From the NCBI GenBank assembly GCA_032719365.1, contig CM064870.1, forward strand, positions 44,734,194 through 44,798,193: a stretch of DNA of 64,000 nt, given 5' to 3'. The position numbers and the translations under genes were made by a program. This DNA is from Prinsepia uniflora (taxonomy: Eukaryota; Streptophyta; Magnoliopsida; Rosales; Rosaceae). The notes beneath the pieces are model-generated. The model did not search any database, had not been told where the DNA came from, and was given only the letters and a program-made list of their open reading frames with translations. Positions 34,670 through 47,000 of the stretch are shown here, one piece after another (within the stretch, counting starts at the first letter, position 1; the number at the start of each line of letters is the position of its first letter).

Positions 34670-37600
34670 TGTCAGGACCCACCCCGGTTTCACCCCGAAA
34701 CCCGAGGTAAATCCCGCTCCCGTCTGACTCCCCGACACAACACCTAAGTAACACTCACGCAACCCAGTCAGACGCAGGAGTAATTAAACAAAATATTCCG
34801 ACGTTAACGTTTACAGAGCATAGTACGAAAAATACAAAGAACTAAAACCCGATAAAGTACACGCACACGGAAGATTGTAAATTATTCTGGGATCCCTCAC
34901 GTCGCTTCTATGCCTCGGACTCTGCCTCGACGTCAAGACCCCGCGCTAGCTCCACAACCTGGAGGGCAATTTAAAACAAAAGTGTGAGTGGACCAGAAAG
35001 TACAAAAAGTTCAAAAACCATTTTATAAGAAAACCGAGTTTAACCCTCCGTTTTGAAACCACATGCATAACCAACAGTTATGAACACAGTTATAAAATAA
35101 TCGTGATAAAACATCATAAGAAACAGAAACACTATAAAATATCATAAGAAACCATAGCATGAGTATCAGAAACCGTATCAAATCCTCATTTCCCGATCGA
35201 ACCTGCTGGACCTATCCGAGTCTTTAAACTCCCGAGTCTTTAAACTCAATCCAGGCCTTAATAATATCCGAGTCTTTAAACTCCCGAGTCTTTAAACTCA
35301 AGGCCTACGGGGGAAATCAATATATATCCGAGTCTTTAAACCCAATATCCAGATCCAGCAAATCCAATCCCAAAACCATTTGAAATCCAATTACCAATCT
35401 ACATCCAAACCCGAATCCGAAATCACTGGTTCGATGCCCTTCCGGCATCCAGAACCGTCATTCCGAACCCAAATCCGGAGTCCACTTTCCAATCTTAAAA
35501 CCAAATTCCGATTAGTGAAATCCGATTCTAAAATCGAAAACCTTGATCATCGAAATCATGCTCCAAAATCCCTTTACAATCATTGAAATCATTTATCCTT
35601 TGAAAGCCCGAAAACCGTATCTTTATTGTTCAAAACCACCTTTTTCTCGTAAAACGTGCTAAAACCGTCTTTTTCTCGGAAAACGTGCAAACACATAAAA
35701 TCATCACTTCATATTCAATAAACATAGATTCATAAGTAAAACCATGAAATACGTATATAAAAACAGTTATGCATGCTCGAGTTTAAGGAAAGGGTCCACT
35801 CACAGTACTGAGCCCTACTCGCGTCCCGAATGTCCAGCCCGTTCCTCGGCTTCCTCGGGAAATCCCGATCCTGTCAAACACCGTCAAATTATGTCACTAA
35901 GACGTCTACGAAACAACTACCTAATTTCCTTAAAATTCCCCAAACCAAAGACTTAAAACCCGGGACCCTAAACATTCACCCTCGCGGAACTAAACTCAAA
36001 CGACTTCCGATTGACCCGAAACCAACTCCATTGAACTCACGATAGCTCCTGGACCAAAATCCATGTTGATCGTTTTCCCCATCGCCGCCGCACGCGCCCC
36101 CACGCGCCGCCCAAAGTGGCTGCGCGTGGCCCCACGCGCCAGCTACAGTACCATCTTCAACCTGTGCTGAACCGGCCGTCGCAGGCTGAACCGGCCGTCG
36201 CAGGCTGAACCGGCGAGAATTGATCTCCGCCGTCCGGCCACCAATTCAACCCCTCTTTTCACCCACAGTTTCGTCCAGACCTGCCCTACCTATTCCCGTA
36301 CTCCGTTCACCTCGACACGGCCCCGTCATCGTCGACCCAAGCTTGAAACCAGACGGCCCAATTCCCCTGTTTTCCTTCCCGGCCACCCAGCTCACCCCCC
36401 TTCACGGTGGCTACACCAAACTCGTCCGAAGACCATCCTTAACCTCACCCAACTCACCTGAACCTTCAACTCTACTCCAATCTTCACGACTCGCCGTTTG
36501 AAACTCACGGCCAAAACAGGGCACACAAGCACACTCCGTCGTGTTAACCTCCACCGTGCACCTCCCGTCACGGCAGCTCAACCAAACGACGCCTTGGACT
36601 CAACTGAACTCCTTAGACTCCCCTAGACTCTTCGATTCATTCCCTAGACTCACGACTTTCGATTTGAAGCTCAACGGAAAAACAGAGCACATACATGGAG
36701 ATTAAAATTTACCTGCAACCATCCACCGCCGTGCTCGCCGCCGCGTTCCCTGGAGTCCGCAGAGCCGCCTCAGCCTCCTCTCGAGTCCCCTTGCACCGTA
36801 TACGGCCACCGCACAACCACAAGCTCACACCTCCTCTCTGTTTTCTCTGAAATCCCCGTGGCTCCCAACCGCACAACCACACGACCTCCGCACCTCCCAA
36901 CCTTCTTACCGTCTCCCTTCCACTCTCTGGACACCCACACACACTCACAACTCACCAGCACCCTTAATCAACCTTCAATTTTTCCTCACCGCCTCACTCT
37001 GTTTCACTCTGGTTGAAACACACACACGATCACACACGGGCTCACCTAAGTAATTGGAACCGTGCTCACACCAGATCCACCCAGAACCCTCTAGTCCTTC
37101 AACACGTGTCACCATCCAATCCATGCACTCCCACATGGTCCAATCCCATCCGTCCATCTGTTTGCTTCTGCACAAATTCCAGAACACAAAAGACCAAACT
37201 ACCCTTCCTTTTTACTCAATTTTACGGTTATGCCACTACCTTTCTAGACCCATAACTCCCACATCGTAAGTTCGATGAATACGTGCCGCCTGTCATCGAA
37301 CTCAGGACGTCGAAAGCTACCTAACCATCCTAGGTCAACCTACCAAAACTCGATCATCCAAAAAGTCAACTTTTCCCCCCTACTTTACCCAAATTACGAT
37401 TAAGCCCTCACCCTTCCGAACATCACAACTTCCTCCTCGGATGTCGGAATCGGGCGTGCCACCTGCCTATGGATTCGTGACGTCCTAAACTACGTCCTGG
37501 TCACTGGTAAATCCCCAATTGACCACCCGAAATAAAAGTCAACATTTCTGCCCGACCTAGGGGCAAAATCGTCATTCTAGGTTCCCGGACCCCTCGGGAC

Positions 37601-37677
37601 CACCTAACCCTTGATTACCCTCACTAATCACACCTTAATCACTCTAGTAATCTCGATTCTCGGAACGGGTTGTTACA
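34670..37677 (-). repeat. Gag-only array LTR2
   Basis: This 3008 bp copy is shared between the two gag units: 5' LTR for unit 1 and 3' LTR for unit 2. It is almost identical to LTR1 (a missing base near 30001 and a T/G change at 30634/35309 were the only differences I noticed). Confidence 0.9.
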
Positions 37678-38078
37678 ATCTACCCACCTAAAAGGAATTT
37701 CGACCCCGAAATTCCACAACTAGTGTCCGACACTTAGGGTCTCCTATCTGGTCACCAACACTAGGTCAACAACAACCTCTCCTGAGTTTTCTGTCTATCA
37801 TCTCCACCTTGGGTATTTCACTCCATCCCCAACTACTGTTACCACAGCCAACCCTAGCTATGTAACAACTGCATGGTGTACGCAAGGGAAACTCTATGAA
37901 CGGAAAACAAAGGTATTATAAAATACCTCATTTCACAATACCCGACATAAGTCATAGAGTACATCCTCGTATACAACCACCCTACCTGCCCGAACCAACT
38001 CGACTACTAACCCAACAATCGACCACCCATCTCCCTCGGCTGCTATTCCGGCCACTGTCGGAATAACTCCACAAGGTC
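37678..38078 (-). other. 3' non-coding part of gag unit 2
   Basis: Same content as 32992-33392, displaced by 4686 bp. Confidence 0.6.
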
Positions 38079-39248
38079 CTAAAGGCAAACTCTAGCTTGT
38101 GGGTTCTCTCCTTCAATAACCTCCCCAGTCCATCTAGGAAAACTCCTAGACTCTATCCTGGAATCCAACCACCACCTAAGTACAGCACAACCAAAAGTAA
38201 AACAAGTACCTGTCTCCGTATCTGGTGTCGACTGATCCTCCTGCTGAGTCATCGAGAACACCCGGGCCTGAGATCCCGACGCTCTACCACGTCCCCTCGA
38301 ACTACTCGTGGCTGTGCCAACTCCTCTCGTGCCAGCTGTCCCTGACGCTGTACTCTGTCCAGACTCCGCTGCTCCCCTGCCTACACCACCTTCCTGTGAC
38401 AACTGTGGACACTCACGTCGAAAATGACCTCGCTCCCCGCAGTAGAAACACACGTTCCAGCCTGATCCACTGCTCGGTCTCCCTGTAGATGCTACCGACG
38501 TCGCACTCGCTTGCGGAGTCGGCGGTGGTCGGTAACCCCAAAATCCTGAACTCTGGAAACTGCCAGGCCTACCAAAACGGTCATCGCCCGACGAGGACGA
38601 TCCACCGAAGTTACCTCTTTTCGGTGTCCGCTGGCTCGAAGCTCCAGGAATAGATGGTTCCCGGCGTTGCACCGGCAAACTAGCCTCAACTCGCACCGCA
38701 GCATCCGACAAGTCTCGGAGGGTAGCAAAAGATCCAGCCGTCACTACGGCTCGAATTTCACCTCGCAAACCCAACTCAAACCTACGGCACTTCTCGGCTT
38801 CAGTGGCCACAAAAGCAGGAGCAAACCGAGACAACATCTGGAACTTTCGTTCATACTCTGCCACTGTCATATTCCCTTGCTGGAGCTGCAGAAACTCCGC
38901 CTCCTTGGCATCCCGGAAAGAACGAGGATAATACTGCTCCAGAAACCGTTCCCTGAACGTCTCCCAGGTCACACTATGGACATCCCAACCGGACAACTCG
39001 AGGGTATACCACCACTCGTACGCCGCACCATCCAGTAAAAATGCAGCCAACAATACTCGCTCCTCCGGCGGACAATGCATCACCGCAAAAATCCGCTCCA
39101 GTCTGGTAATCCACCTCTGGGCTTCCTCAGGATCAGCCCCACCACTAAAAGTAGTAGCCCCGAGCCGCTGGGCTCGCTCAATCGTGGCACTCTCCGTCTC
39201 TCTTGCTACTTCTTCAGGTTGTGGAGAGGGTCTACGTCTCGGAGGCAT
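38079..39248 (-). CDS. Gag protein of gag-only element, copy 2
   Basis: This 389-residue frame from ATG at 39248 is identical in protein sequence to copy 1 at 33393-34562, including the zinc knuckle and the non-gag tail. Identity over the whole unit points to a very recent duplication, gene conversion or an assembly duplication. Confidence 0.85.
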   Translation of the reverse strand: MPPRRRPSPQPEEVARETESATIERAQRLGATTFSGGADPEEAQRWITRLERIFAVMHCPPEERVLLAAFLLDGAAYEWWYTLELSGWDVHSVTWETFRERFLEQYYPRSFRDAKEAEFLQLQQGNMTVAEYERKFQMLSRFAPAFVATEAEKCRRFELGLRGEIRAVVTAGSFATLRDLSDAAVRVEASLPVQRREPSIPGASSQRTPKRGNFGGSSSSGDDRFGRPGSFQSSGFWGYRPPPTPQASATSVASTGRPSSGSGWNVCFYCGERGHFRRECPQLSQEGGVGRGAAESGQSTASGTAGTRGVGTATSSSRGRGRASGSQARVFSMTQQEDQSTPDTETGTCFTFGCAVLRWWLDSRIESRSFPRWTGEVIEGENPQARVCL

Positions 39249-39341
39249 CGTCAACCGCACGCTGAAAGAGGCATAGAAGTAGTTAAGCAACTGGAACACA
39301 ACCCCACAAACCAACAAACCCCACAAACCCGACAAACCTAT

Positions 39342-39353
39342 GCTCTGATACCA
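39342..39353 (-). other. Primer-binding site of gag unit 2
   Basis: Minus-strand TGGTATCAGAGC, 2 bp from LTR3. Confidence 0.85.
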
Positions 39354-39355
39354 AT

Positions 39356-40811
39356 TGTCAGGACCCACCCCGGTTTCACCCCGAAACCCGAGGTAAATCC
39401 CGCTCCCGTCTGACTCCCCGACACAACACCTAAGTAACACTCACGCAACCCAGTCAGACGCAGGAGTAATTAAACAAAATATTCCGACGTTAACGTTTAC
39501 AGAGCATAGTACGAAAAATACAAAGAACTAAAACCCGATAAAGTACACGCACACGGAAGATTGTAAATTATTCTGGGATCCCTCACGTCGCTTCTATGCC
39601 TCGGACTCTGCCTCGACGTCAAGACCCCGCGCTAGCTCCACAACCTGGAGGGCAATTTAAAACAAAAGTGTGAGTGGACCAGAAAGTACAAAAAGTTCAA
39701 AAACCATTTTATAAGAAAACCGAGTTTAACCCTCCGTTTTGAAACCACATGCATAACCAACAGTTATGAACACAGTTATAAAATAATCGTGATAAAACAT
39801 CATAAGAAACAGAAACACTATAAAATATCATAAGAAACCATAGCATGAGTATCAGAAACCGTATCAAATCCTCATTTCCCGATCGAACCTGCTGGACCTA
39901 TCCGAGTCTTTAAACTCCCGAGTCTTTAAACTCAATCCAGGCCTTAATAATATCCGAGTCTTTAAACTCCCGAGTCTTTAAACTCAAGGCCTACGGGGGA
40001 AATCAATATATATCCGAGTCTTTAAACCCAATATCCAGATCCAGCAAATCCAATCCCAAAACCATTTGAAATCCAATTACCAATCTACATCCAAACCCGA
40101 ATCCGAAATCACTGGTTCGATGCCCTTCCGGCATCCAGAACCGTCATTCCGAACCCAAATCCGGAGTCCACTTTCCAATCTTAAAACCAAATTCCGATTA
40201 GTGAAATCCGATTCTAAAATCGAAAACCTTGATCATCGAAATCATGCTCCAAAATCCCTTTACAATCATTGAAATCATTTATCCTTTGAAAGCCCGAAAA
40301 CCGTATCTTTATTGTTCAAAACCACCTTTTTCTCGTAAAACGTGCTAAAACCGTCTTTTTCTCGGAAAACGTGCAAACACATAAAATCATCACTTCATAT
40401 TCAATAAACATAGATTCATAAGTAAAACCATGAAATACGTATATAAAAACAGTTATGCATGCTCGAGTTTAAGGAAAGGGTTCACTCACAGTACTGAGCC
40501 CTACTCGCGTCCCGAATGTCCAGCCCGTTCCTCGGCTTCCTCGGAAAATCCCGATCCTGTCAAACACCGTCAAATTATGTCACTAAGACGTCTACGAAAC
40601 AACTACCTAATTTCCTTAAAATTCCCCAAACCAAAGACTTAAAACCCGGGACCCTAAACATTCACCCTCGCGGAACTAAACTCAAACGACTTCCGATTGA
40701 CCCGAAACCAACTCCATTGAACTCACGATAGCTCCTGGACCAAAATCCATGTTGATCGTTTTCCCCATCGCCGCCGCACGCGCCGCCCAAAGTGGATGCG
40801 CGTGGCCCCAC
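39356..40811 (-). repeat. Gag-only array LTR3, part 1
   Basis: The right-most LTR of the array, split by the Athila insertion at CCCAC (40807-40811). It lacks 10 bp of the CGCGCCCCCACGCGCC region present in LTR1 and LTR2 and has a few substitutions, marking it as the independent original 5' LTR. Confidence 0.9.
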
Positions 40812-41055
40812 TGATAGGACGTTAAATAAGCATTATTTTATATTATTTTATACCCTTTATACTTGACTTTTAATATTAAAATATTAAATAAATTGATAAA
40901 ATAAATTATTTTGTGATTTTTATGTTTAGAAAAATAAAGGTTGTAATTTGGAGTATTTTTGGCGAAAGAATCGTTTCGATCGGAATTATAACGAATAAAA
41001 TATGGACGAAATTCGGTGGAATAATTAATTTAGTTATATTTTAATTAAATTAATT

Positions 41056-41345
41056 AATGCAGCCCAAACCCAATTATTTTTGCAGCCCAGCCCGTCGCCA
41101 AGTGGCCTGGCCCAGCGCGTCAGCCCAATCCGGTTTGTTCAGCCCGGCCCGTGCAGCCCAGCTCGCTCCAGGCCCGCGTCGCGCGTCAGCCCGCGTGCAG
41201 CCCAGCTTCCTCCAGCCGCTCAGCCCGCGTCCGTGCGGCCCAGCCCAGGCCCAAACCGCTCCAGCATGCGCCTGCCGAGTCCCTGCTGTCACGTTCGGCG
41301 CGCGCCTGCCGAGCTGCTGCCCTCCTCTTCAGCACCGCCCAGCCG
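41056..41345 (+). repeat. CAGCCC-rich degenerate minisatellite in Athila U3
   Basis: The stretch is dominated by CAGCCC, GCGTCAGCCC and CTCCAGGCCC variants, in sharp contrast with the AT-rich sequence on both sides. It keeps several frames open on both strands, but no reading frame shows a protein family, so I treat it as a compositional repeat. It is repeated at 55131-55420 in the 3' LTR. Confidence 0.7.
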
Positions 41346-41535
41346 AATTTTCTTCCCTATTTTCCAGCAGACTCCCACTTAATTTCCAGCCATTTCCAAC
41401 AACCTTCCAACCCAATTTTACAACTTTACAACTCAAACCACCTCTAAACATCATCACAAATCTTTATTACTCATCATTCCATTATTCCATTTTTTTTTAT
41501 TGTATTTTTATATTATTTTTGGTAGCTTTCTCCAC

Positions 41536-41545
41536 CTATAAATAG
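41536..41545 (+). promoter_or_regulatory. Athila LTR TATA box (CTATAAATAG)
   Basis: CTATAAATAG in CACCTATAAATAGGAG is a strong plant TATA box and would start the genomic RNA near 41565-41575. The same box is at 55611-55620 in the 3' LTR. Confidence 0.75.
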
Positions 41546-41681
41546 GAGTTGATTTCACTTGTTGAAAACACTTCCAAGTAGCACAAAATTGAGCTTCTTT
41601 TAGGAGAAATCTTGGCAAAATAGTTCCAATACAATTTTGAGAGTTCAAGTCCGAATTTCCTTGTTTAATCTTCTTCCATCT

Positions 41682-42074
41682 TCATAAGGTTCCAGCCGCT
41701 GTTCGGTGTTCCTTGTGAAAAACAATCCATTGTTCTCATCCAATCTGAAAAGTGTAACATTTGCTCTCCATTCTCTTAAACTCTCTTATTTGTTATTGGT
41801 TCTAATTATAATGCAATATATGTATTGGTTTCTCCTTCCTATCTTTTGTGAAAATTGAGTATAATCTCCATGTGTTTTACTTTCTAAAAATCATTTACTT
41901 CTTACATTTTAGAGCTTAAACTTCATTTCGAAACTAAATGTTGATCCGCTGTTCGGGGCATTTAGAGTAGATTTGGAGAGATTTAATGTATGACCGCTGT
42001 TCGGCGCATTAAATCACAAACTTAAGGTAATTATATTATAAGTAAAAATCCGCTGTTCGGTGCATTTATAATAT
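41682..42074 (+). other. Four hairpins with CCGCTGTTCGG loop (Athila leader RNA)
   Basis: Four copies of CCGCTGTTCGG each sit inside a different inverted repeat. Stems are TCATAAGG/CCTTGTGA (41682-41689, 41711-41718, one G-U pair), CTAAATG/CATTTAG (41934-41940, 41959-41965), GATTTAATG/CATTAAATC (41980-41988, 42007-42015) and ATATTATAA/TTATAATAT (42033-42041, 42066-42074). The loop motif can itself pair CCG with CGG around CTGTT. All lie downstream of the TATA box, so they would be near the 5' end of the RNA. Function is unknown to me. Confidence 0.7.
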
Positions 42075-42264
42075 GGATAATGTATGAAGAAATATGAGTT
42101 TGTGAATGTATAATTTCGTGATTAATTCAAATATTTGCAATTGTAGTATGTTGTTGAAGTTTGTGTTTACGGGAAGTCTACTTTGTGCATAAGTTAGAAT
42201 AGAAATAGAATGAGTTTATCTATGCTTTTACTTATTTACATAATTACAAACCTCTTCAAAACCC

Positions 42265-42545
42265 CCCTTGTTTATTCTTTATTCTTTTATTCTTTGATGC
42301 TTTTATTCTTTGATTCCTTTATTATTTAATTTATTGATTCTTTGATTAATTAATTCCTTTATTCTTTGATTAACTAAGTCCTTTATTCTTCTATTATTTC
42401 ATTCTTTAATTCGTTAATTTATTAATTCTTTGTAATTCATTAATTTATTATTATCTTGTTCATCTATTCTTTAATTTATTAATTATTTGATTGTTTAATT
42501 CTTTTATTATTTAATTCTCTAATTCATTATTCTTTTATTCATAAT
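42265..42545 (+). repeat. TTTATTC/TTTGATTAATT low-complexity tract
   Basis: Short degenerate units such as TTTATTCTTTGATTAATTAA fill the 3' part of the LTR. The 15 bp length difference between the two Athila LTRs lies here, as expected for slippage. Confidence 0.7.
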
Positions 42546-42693
42546 CCACTAACATATTATTAATGTTCCCTAATTTCCCCGGTTAAGAACGATCCCTATT
42601 TATCAATACTACATCTACACAAAAAGGGTTTAAATTGCATAACACTCGAATTACATGTTTAATTTAATGCGTAGTTTGGGCGTAGTCAATTTT

Positions 42694-42711
42694 TGGCGCC
42701 GTTGCCGGGGA
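42694..42711 (+). other. Athila primer-binding site
   Basis: TGGCGCCGTTGCCGGGGA begins 5 bp after the LTR end. This is the characteristic Asp-tRNA-type site of Athila elements. Confidence 0.9.
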
Positions 42712-44082
42712 AATTGAAAATCATTTTAATTTGTTAGTGTATGTATATAAATTGTGCATATTATACTTGTTTATAAATTTTATTTTTGTTAATATTATAT
42801 TTGTTTATAACATTTACTTACTTGTTTATATTTTATTTATCCATCTTATTATTGTTCTTATTATGTTTGCTTATAATGCTCATACTTTACTTTTTCTTAA
42901 TTTCTAATTTATACTTGTTCATAAATGTTCATAATTTTTTTTTTATATATATATATTTGTTCATAATAAATTTGATACTTGTTCATAAATGCATATTTTA
43001 TATGTTCACTTTTCTTTACTTTTACTTTTATTTATTCCATTATACTTTATTCCATTAACTTAATATTCACACTTTTTCTTTATTCCCTTAACTTAATATT
43101 CACACTTTTTCTTTATTCCCTTAACTTTAATTATATTACATTAACTTTATTCCATTAACTTTCTTTTAATTTTATTACATAACCTTTATGTTCCACTAAC
43201 TTTATGTTTACACTTATTTTATTTTTATGTAATCAATTATTTGTTTATGTCTTGTTAAACTTTAAATTTTAAATGAAAAAAAGAAAATTCGGAATAAATA
43301 AAAAAAAATAAAAAAAAAAATTTAAAAAAAAAATTAAAAAAAAAATTAAAAAAAAAAATAAAATTTTTTTATGAAACTTTATTCATCTTTGAATTTCCTA
43401 AAGTGTAAGTATTGTTTCCTATTAATTGTTTTAGAGTTGCATGAATCTCTTAGTCCCTTTTTCTTCAAAATCTTACTTTCGGGAACAGGTAGTGCCCCTC
43501 TTATTTACTTTCTCCTTAACCCTTCATGATGTGTGGATTTCATCACCACATACCATAGACTCGAATCTATGGACATGAGGTTGGGGCGGAGTTTGTAAAT
43601 ACTAGGGTTTGGTAATTCTCTACGTCATCATTTGGATTAATTATGGTGTCTAGGAGAGTTATGACTGGTGACAAGTTTTGGATTAAGAAAGGGAACACCA
43701 ATGGAGTATATGCCAAGCTAGCCTCGGGGTGCTCTTAAAATTATCCTTGCTTCTCGCGTTACATCTATCTCAACTGGCCATGATTAATGTTGAATGGTGG
43801 AATGGTGGTTATCAGTACGCGCAGGCCGTACGCCCAGGAAAGTACTATGAGAAGCGGAAGGGGAAAGTTATTCATGACACTCTAAAACTCTACTTATTGC
43901 ATTATTAGTTTGCATTTGAAACTTGTGTATTTTCTTTCCATTAACGTAACTTTTTGGTAATTCTGGTTTCTATTTATGTGCTATTTTATGCAAATCTCTA
44001 CTATCTTACACTTATTATCTTTTCTTGTGTATACTTGCCTTCTAACTTAGAGTTTTGTTTTCATAGAGGTACGAACTTATGA
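42712..44082 (+). other. Athila leader, AT-rich, non-coding
   Basis: The leader between primer-binding site and gag is AT-rich with a poly(A)-like block (43275-43370). It has no supported coding frame. Motifs such as GGGAACAGGTAGTGCCCC (43480) and GCCGTACGCCCAGGAAAGTAC (43826) stand out as GC-richer islands and might be packaging or splice signals, but I cannot show that. Confidence 0.5.
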
Positions 44083-47000
44083 ATGCGTGCTCATCAATCT
44101 AAGCTTGATCGGCTGAGAAGACAACTTGACATCTCACCAAGCAACGCCACATTCAGAGACACACTTAAGCAAACCAGTTCGTTCGAACCTCCATCCCCAA
44201 TATTCGGTGAGTCCAAAAGCGAGAAGAGTAATTCAGAAGAAGAACAGATTTTCGGAACACCGATAACCATGGCACGAAACCTGAGTATCCGGGAGCAGAC
44301 ATGTGCAAACACAAATGGCACTACAGACTTCTGCATCCAGTATCCCGAGCCTCGAACCAACAAGAAAGATATTGAGCTTAAGAGTGGAGTTCTTCATCAA
44401 CTACCCAAGTTCCGTGGAATCAGAAATGAAGATCCACACAAACACTTAACGGAGTTCCAATTCATCATTAGTAGTATGTGTCCGGATGATGCGGACTTGG
44501 AAATCATGAAGCTGAAAGCTTTCCCATTGTCCTTGGAAGAAAGAGCACGGGTATGGCTTTTAAGTCTCCCACCCAATCATATTGACTCTTGGGAGAAGTT
44601 GGTTCAGGAGTTTCTTACTAAGTACTTCCCTGCCTCAAAGATTACGGTCTTAAGAAAGGAGATCACTGGAATCAAGCAGAAAGAACATGATGAGAATTTC
44701 AGCCAGTACTATGAGAGGTTTAAGGAACTTTGTGCTTCATGCCCTACTCACGGGATCACAGAAGGCTATCTTTTAACCTACTTTTATGAAGGACTCAAAG
44801 GTTGGGATAGAGGACTGCTCGATGCTGCAGCTAATGGAAGTTTCTTAGCTCGGAGCCTAGTAGATGGTCGTGCACTACTTGAAAGCCGTGCACTCAATGA
44901 TGCACAATACGAAGGTGCCGATCCCATTTCTAGAAAGGTACATGAGGTAAGTTCCCATGCTATAAATGATTCAAAGTTAGATAAAATCACCTCTATGCTT
45001 TCGAATATGCTTGAGCTAAAGAAACAGGTAGCTCCAGTTTGTTCCATATGCTCTCAAGGCCATCTTGAGGAACAATGTCCCTACACTGCAAGGGAGGAAG
45101 ACTCCGGAACTGAAATGGCACACGCCATTGGAGGCTATCAAGGAGGGCCAAGGACCCAAGGTTATAGTTGGAGAGATCCGAACAATGTCCTAAACCCTCA
45201 GCACATGTCGACTGGGCCAAACCGTGTCCCAGACCAGTTCCCAAGGCCCACATGGCAACCAAGGCCCACATGGCAACCAAGGCCCCCGGTCCCATTTTCT
45301 AACTTTTCTCATAATCATGCAAATAATCATACTTCTTCATCTTCTAATCCTGATTATGATAAAATGCTGGCTGCTCTTTCCCAAGGGCAGCAAACACTAA
45401 TGGCGTCAACTCAGGCTCTTGTCACAGGTCAGCAAAATCAACAAAAAGACATCGCTGATCTCAAGGACCAAATGGGCAAGGTCGTGGACTTCATGGGTAA
45501 GATCCAAGCTAGCGGGGTGCTTCCACCTCAACCTACGCCCAACCCAAATGTAAGACCTGAAGCCAATGCAATCACCACTCGAAGTGGTAAAGTGCTCGGA
45601 GAAATAGAACCAGATCCAGCCGTTTCTGAGGCTGAAAAGCACAAGGTGGCAACTAAGACCACCATGACACAACCGCCAGTTCAACCTACCCACACACAAG
45701 GTAATAACCCAATCCCTTCAAGTTCGGTTGTTACTAATTCCCCGTTTGTGCATGCACCATTTCCAAGTAGGCTTGCCAAATCTAAGAAGAATGAATCCGA
45801 TGAGGAAATCTTGGAGATCTTCAAAAGGGTGCAAATCAACATGCCCTTGATCGAGTGCATCAAACAAGTGCCGAAATACGCAAAATTTCTGAAAGAGTTA
45901 TGCACTCCAAGGCGCCAGACGAGGGAGAAGGAGGTTGTGATGGTGAGTGAAACAGTTTCTGCTGTAATCCAGCGTCGGCTACCCCCAAAGTTGAAGGATC
46001 CAGGGAGTTTTTCTGTTCCCTGCGTGATTGGTAACAAGTCATTTGATAAAGTCATGCTAGACTTAGGAGCATCCATTAATGTTATGCCATATTCACTATA
46101 TGTTGCCCTAGGTCTAGGTAAATTACAGCATGACGATATTATCATTCAGTTAGCCGATCGCTCTAATGTGTATCCTAAGGGATACGTAGAAGATGTTCTT
46201 GTGCAGGTTAACCAGCTCATCTTCCCAGCTGACTTTTATGTCCTAGACATGGAGGATTCCCCTACGAATCAAGCTCCACTAATGCTGTTGGGAAGACCAT
46301 TCATGAGAACTGCCAAGACAAAGATTGATGTGTTCAATGGAACATTAATTATGGAAGTAGACGGAGAGGAGATTGGCTTCAACATTTTTGATGCCATGAG
46401 GTACCCTAGTTCCGCAACTCATACTACTTTTTCTGTTGACGTGTGCACTTCTCTCGCAGAGAAACATTTTGATTCAATTCGAGAAGACACACTCAACATG
46501 ATAATCCAGAAAGGAGTTGGCCTAACGCAATCAGGGGACGCCTTGGTTGAGGATACGGATTACGAACTAGAACCTCGAATTTGGGATGAAGTCATGACCC
46601 TAAATGAGACCCCCAGAATGATGAATCATCAGGTACCCTCGTCATTTCCAATCAGTACTAATGCCACTCCTCCTTCAGTGATTCAGGCCCCAGTTCTCGA
46701 GCTCAAAGTTTTGCCTGACCACCTGAAGTATGCCTATCTTGGCTCGGACGACACTCTGCCCGTCATAGTGTCTTCTGCACTAACCGAGTCACAGGAAGAT
46801 AGACTGGTACAGGTCTTGACAAAGTACAAGACAGCCATTGGATGGACTCTGTCAGATATCAAGGGAATCAGCCCTACAACCTGTGTGCATCGAATCTTAC
46901 TAGAAGATGATGCAAAGCCCTCTCGCGAAGCCCAACGTCGCCTCCATCCTCCGATGATGGAAGTCGTGAAACAAGAGGTCATCAAACTCTTGGACTGTGG

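Larger units (their letters stand above)
40812..42688 (+). repeat. Athila 5' LTR
   Basis: This 1877 bp copy begins TGATAGGACGTTAAATAAG and ends GGGCGTAGTCA. It has an AT-rich U3, a GC-rich CAGCCC block (41056-41345), a TATA box at 41536, four CCGCTGTTCGG hairpins (41682-42074) and a TTTATTC-rich low-complexity tail (42265-42545). Confidence 0.93.

Noticed and set aside
33981..34727. Plus-strand frames of 112-123 codons opposite gag, repeated at 38667-39413
   Set aside because: Shadows of the minus-strand gag frame.
41057..41545. Open frame of 162 codons, repeated at 55132-55620
   Set aside because: It comes from the CAGCCC-rich block, which keeps several frames open on both strands; composition is Pro/Ala/Arg-rich with no domain, and it lies in an LTR upstream of the TATA box.
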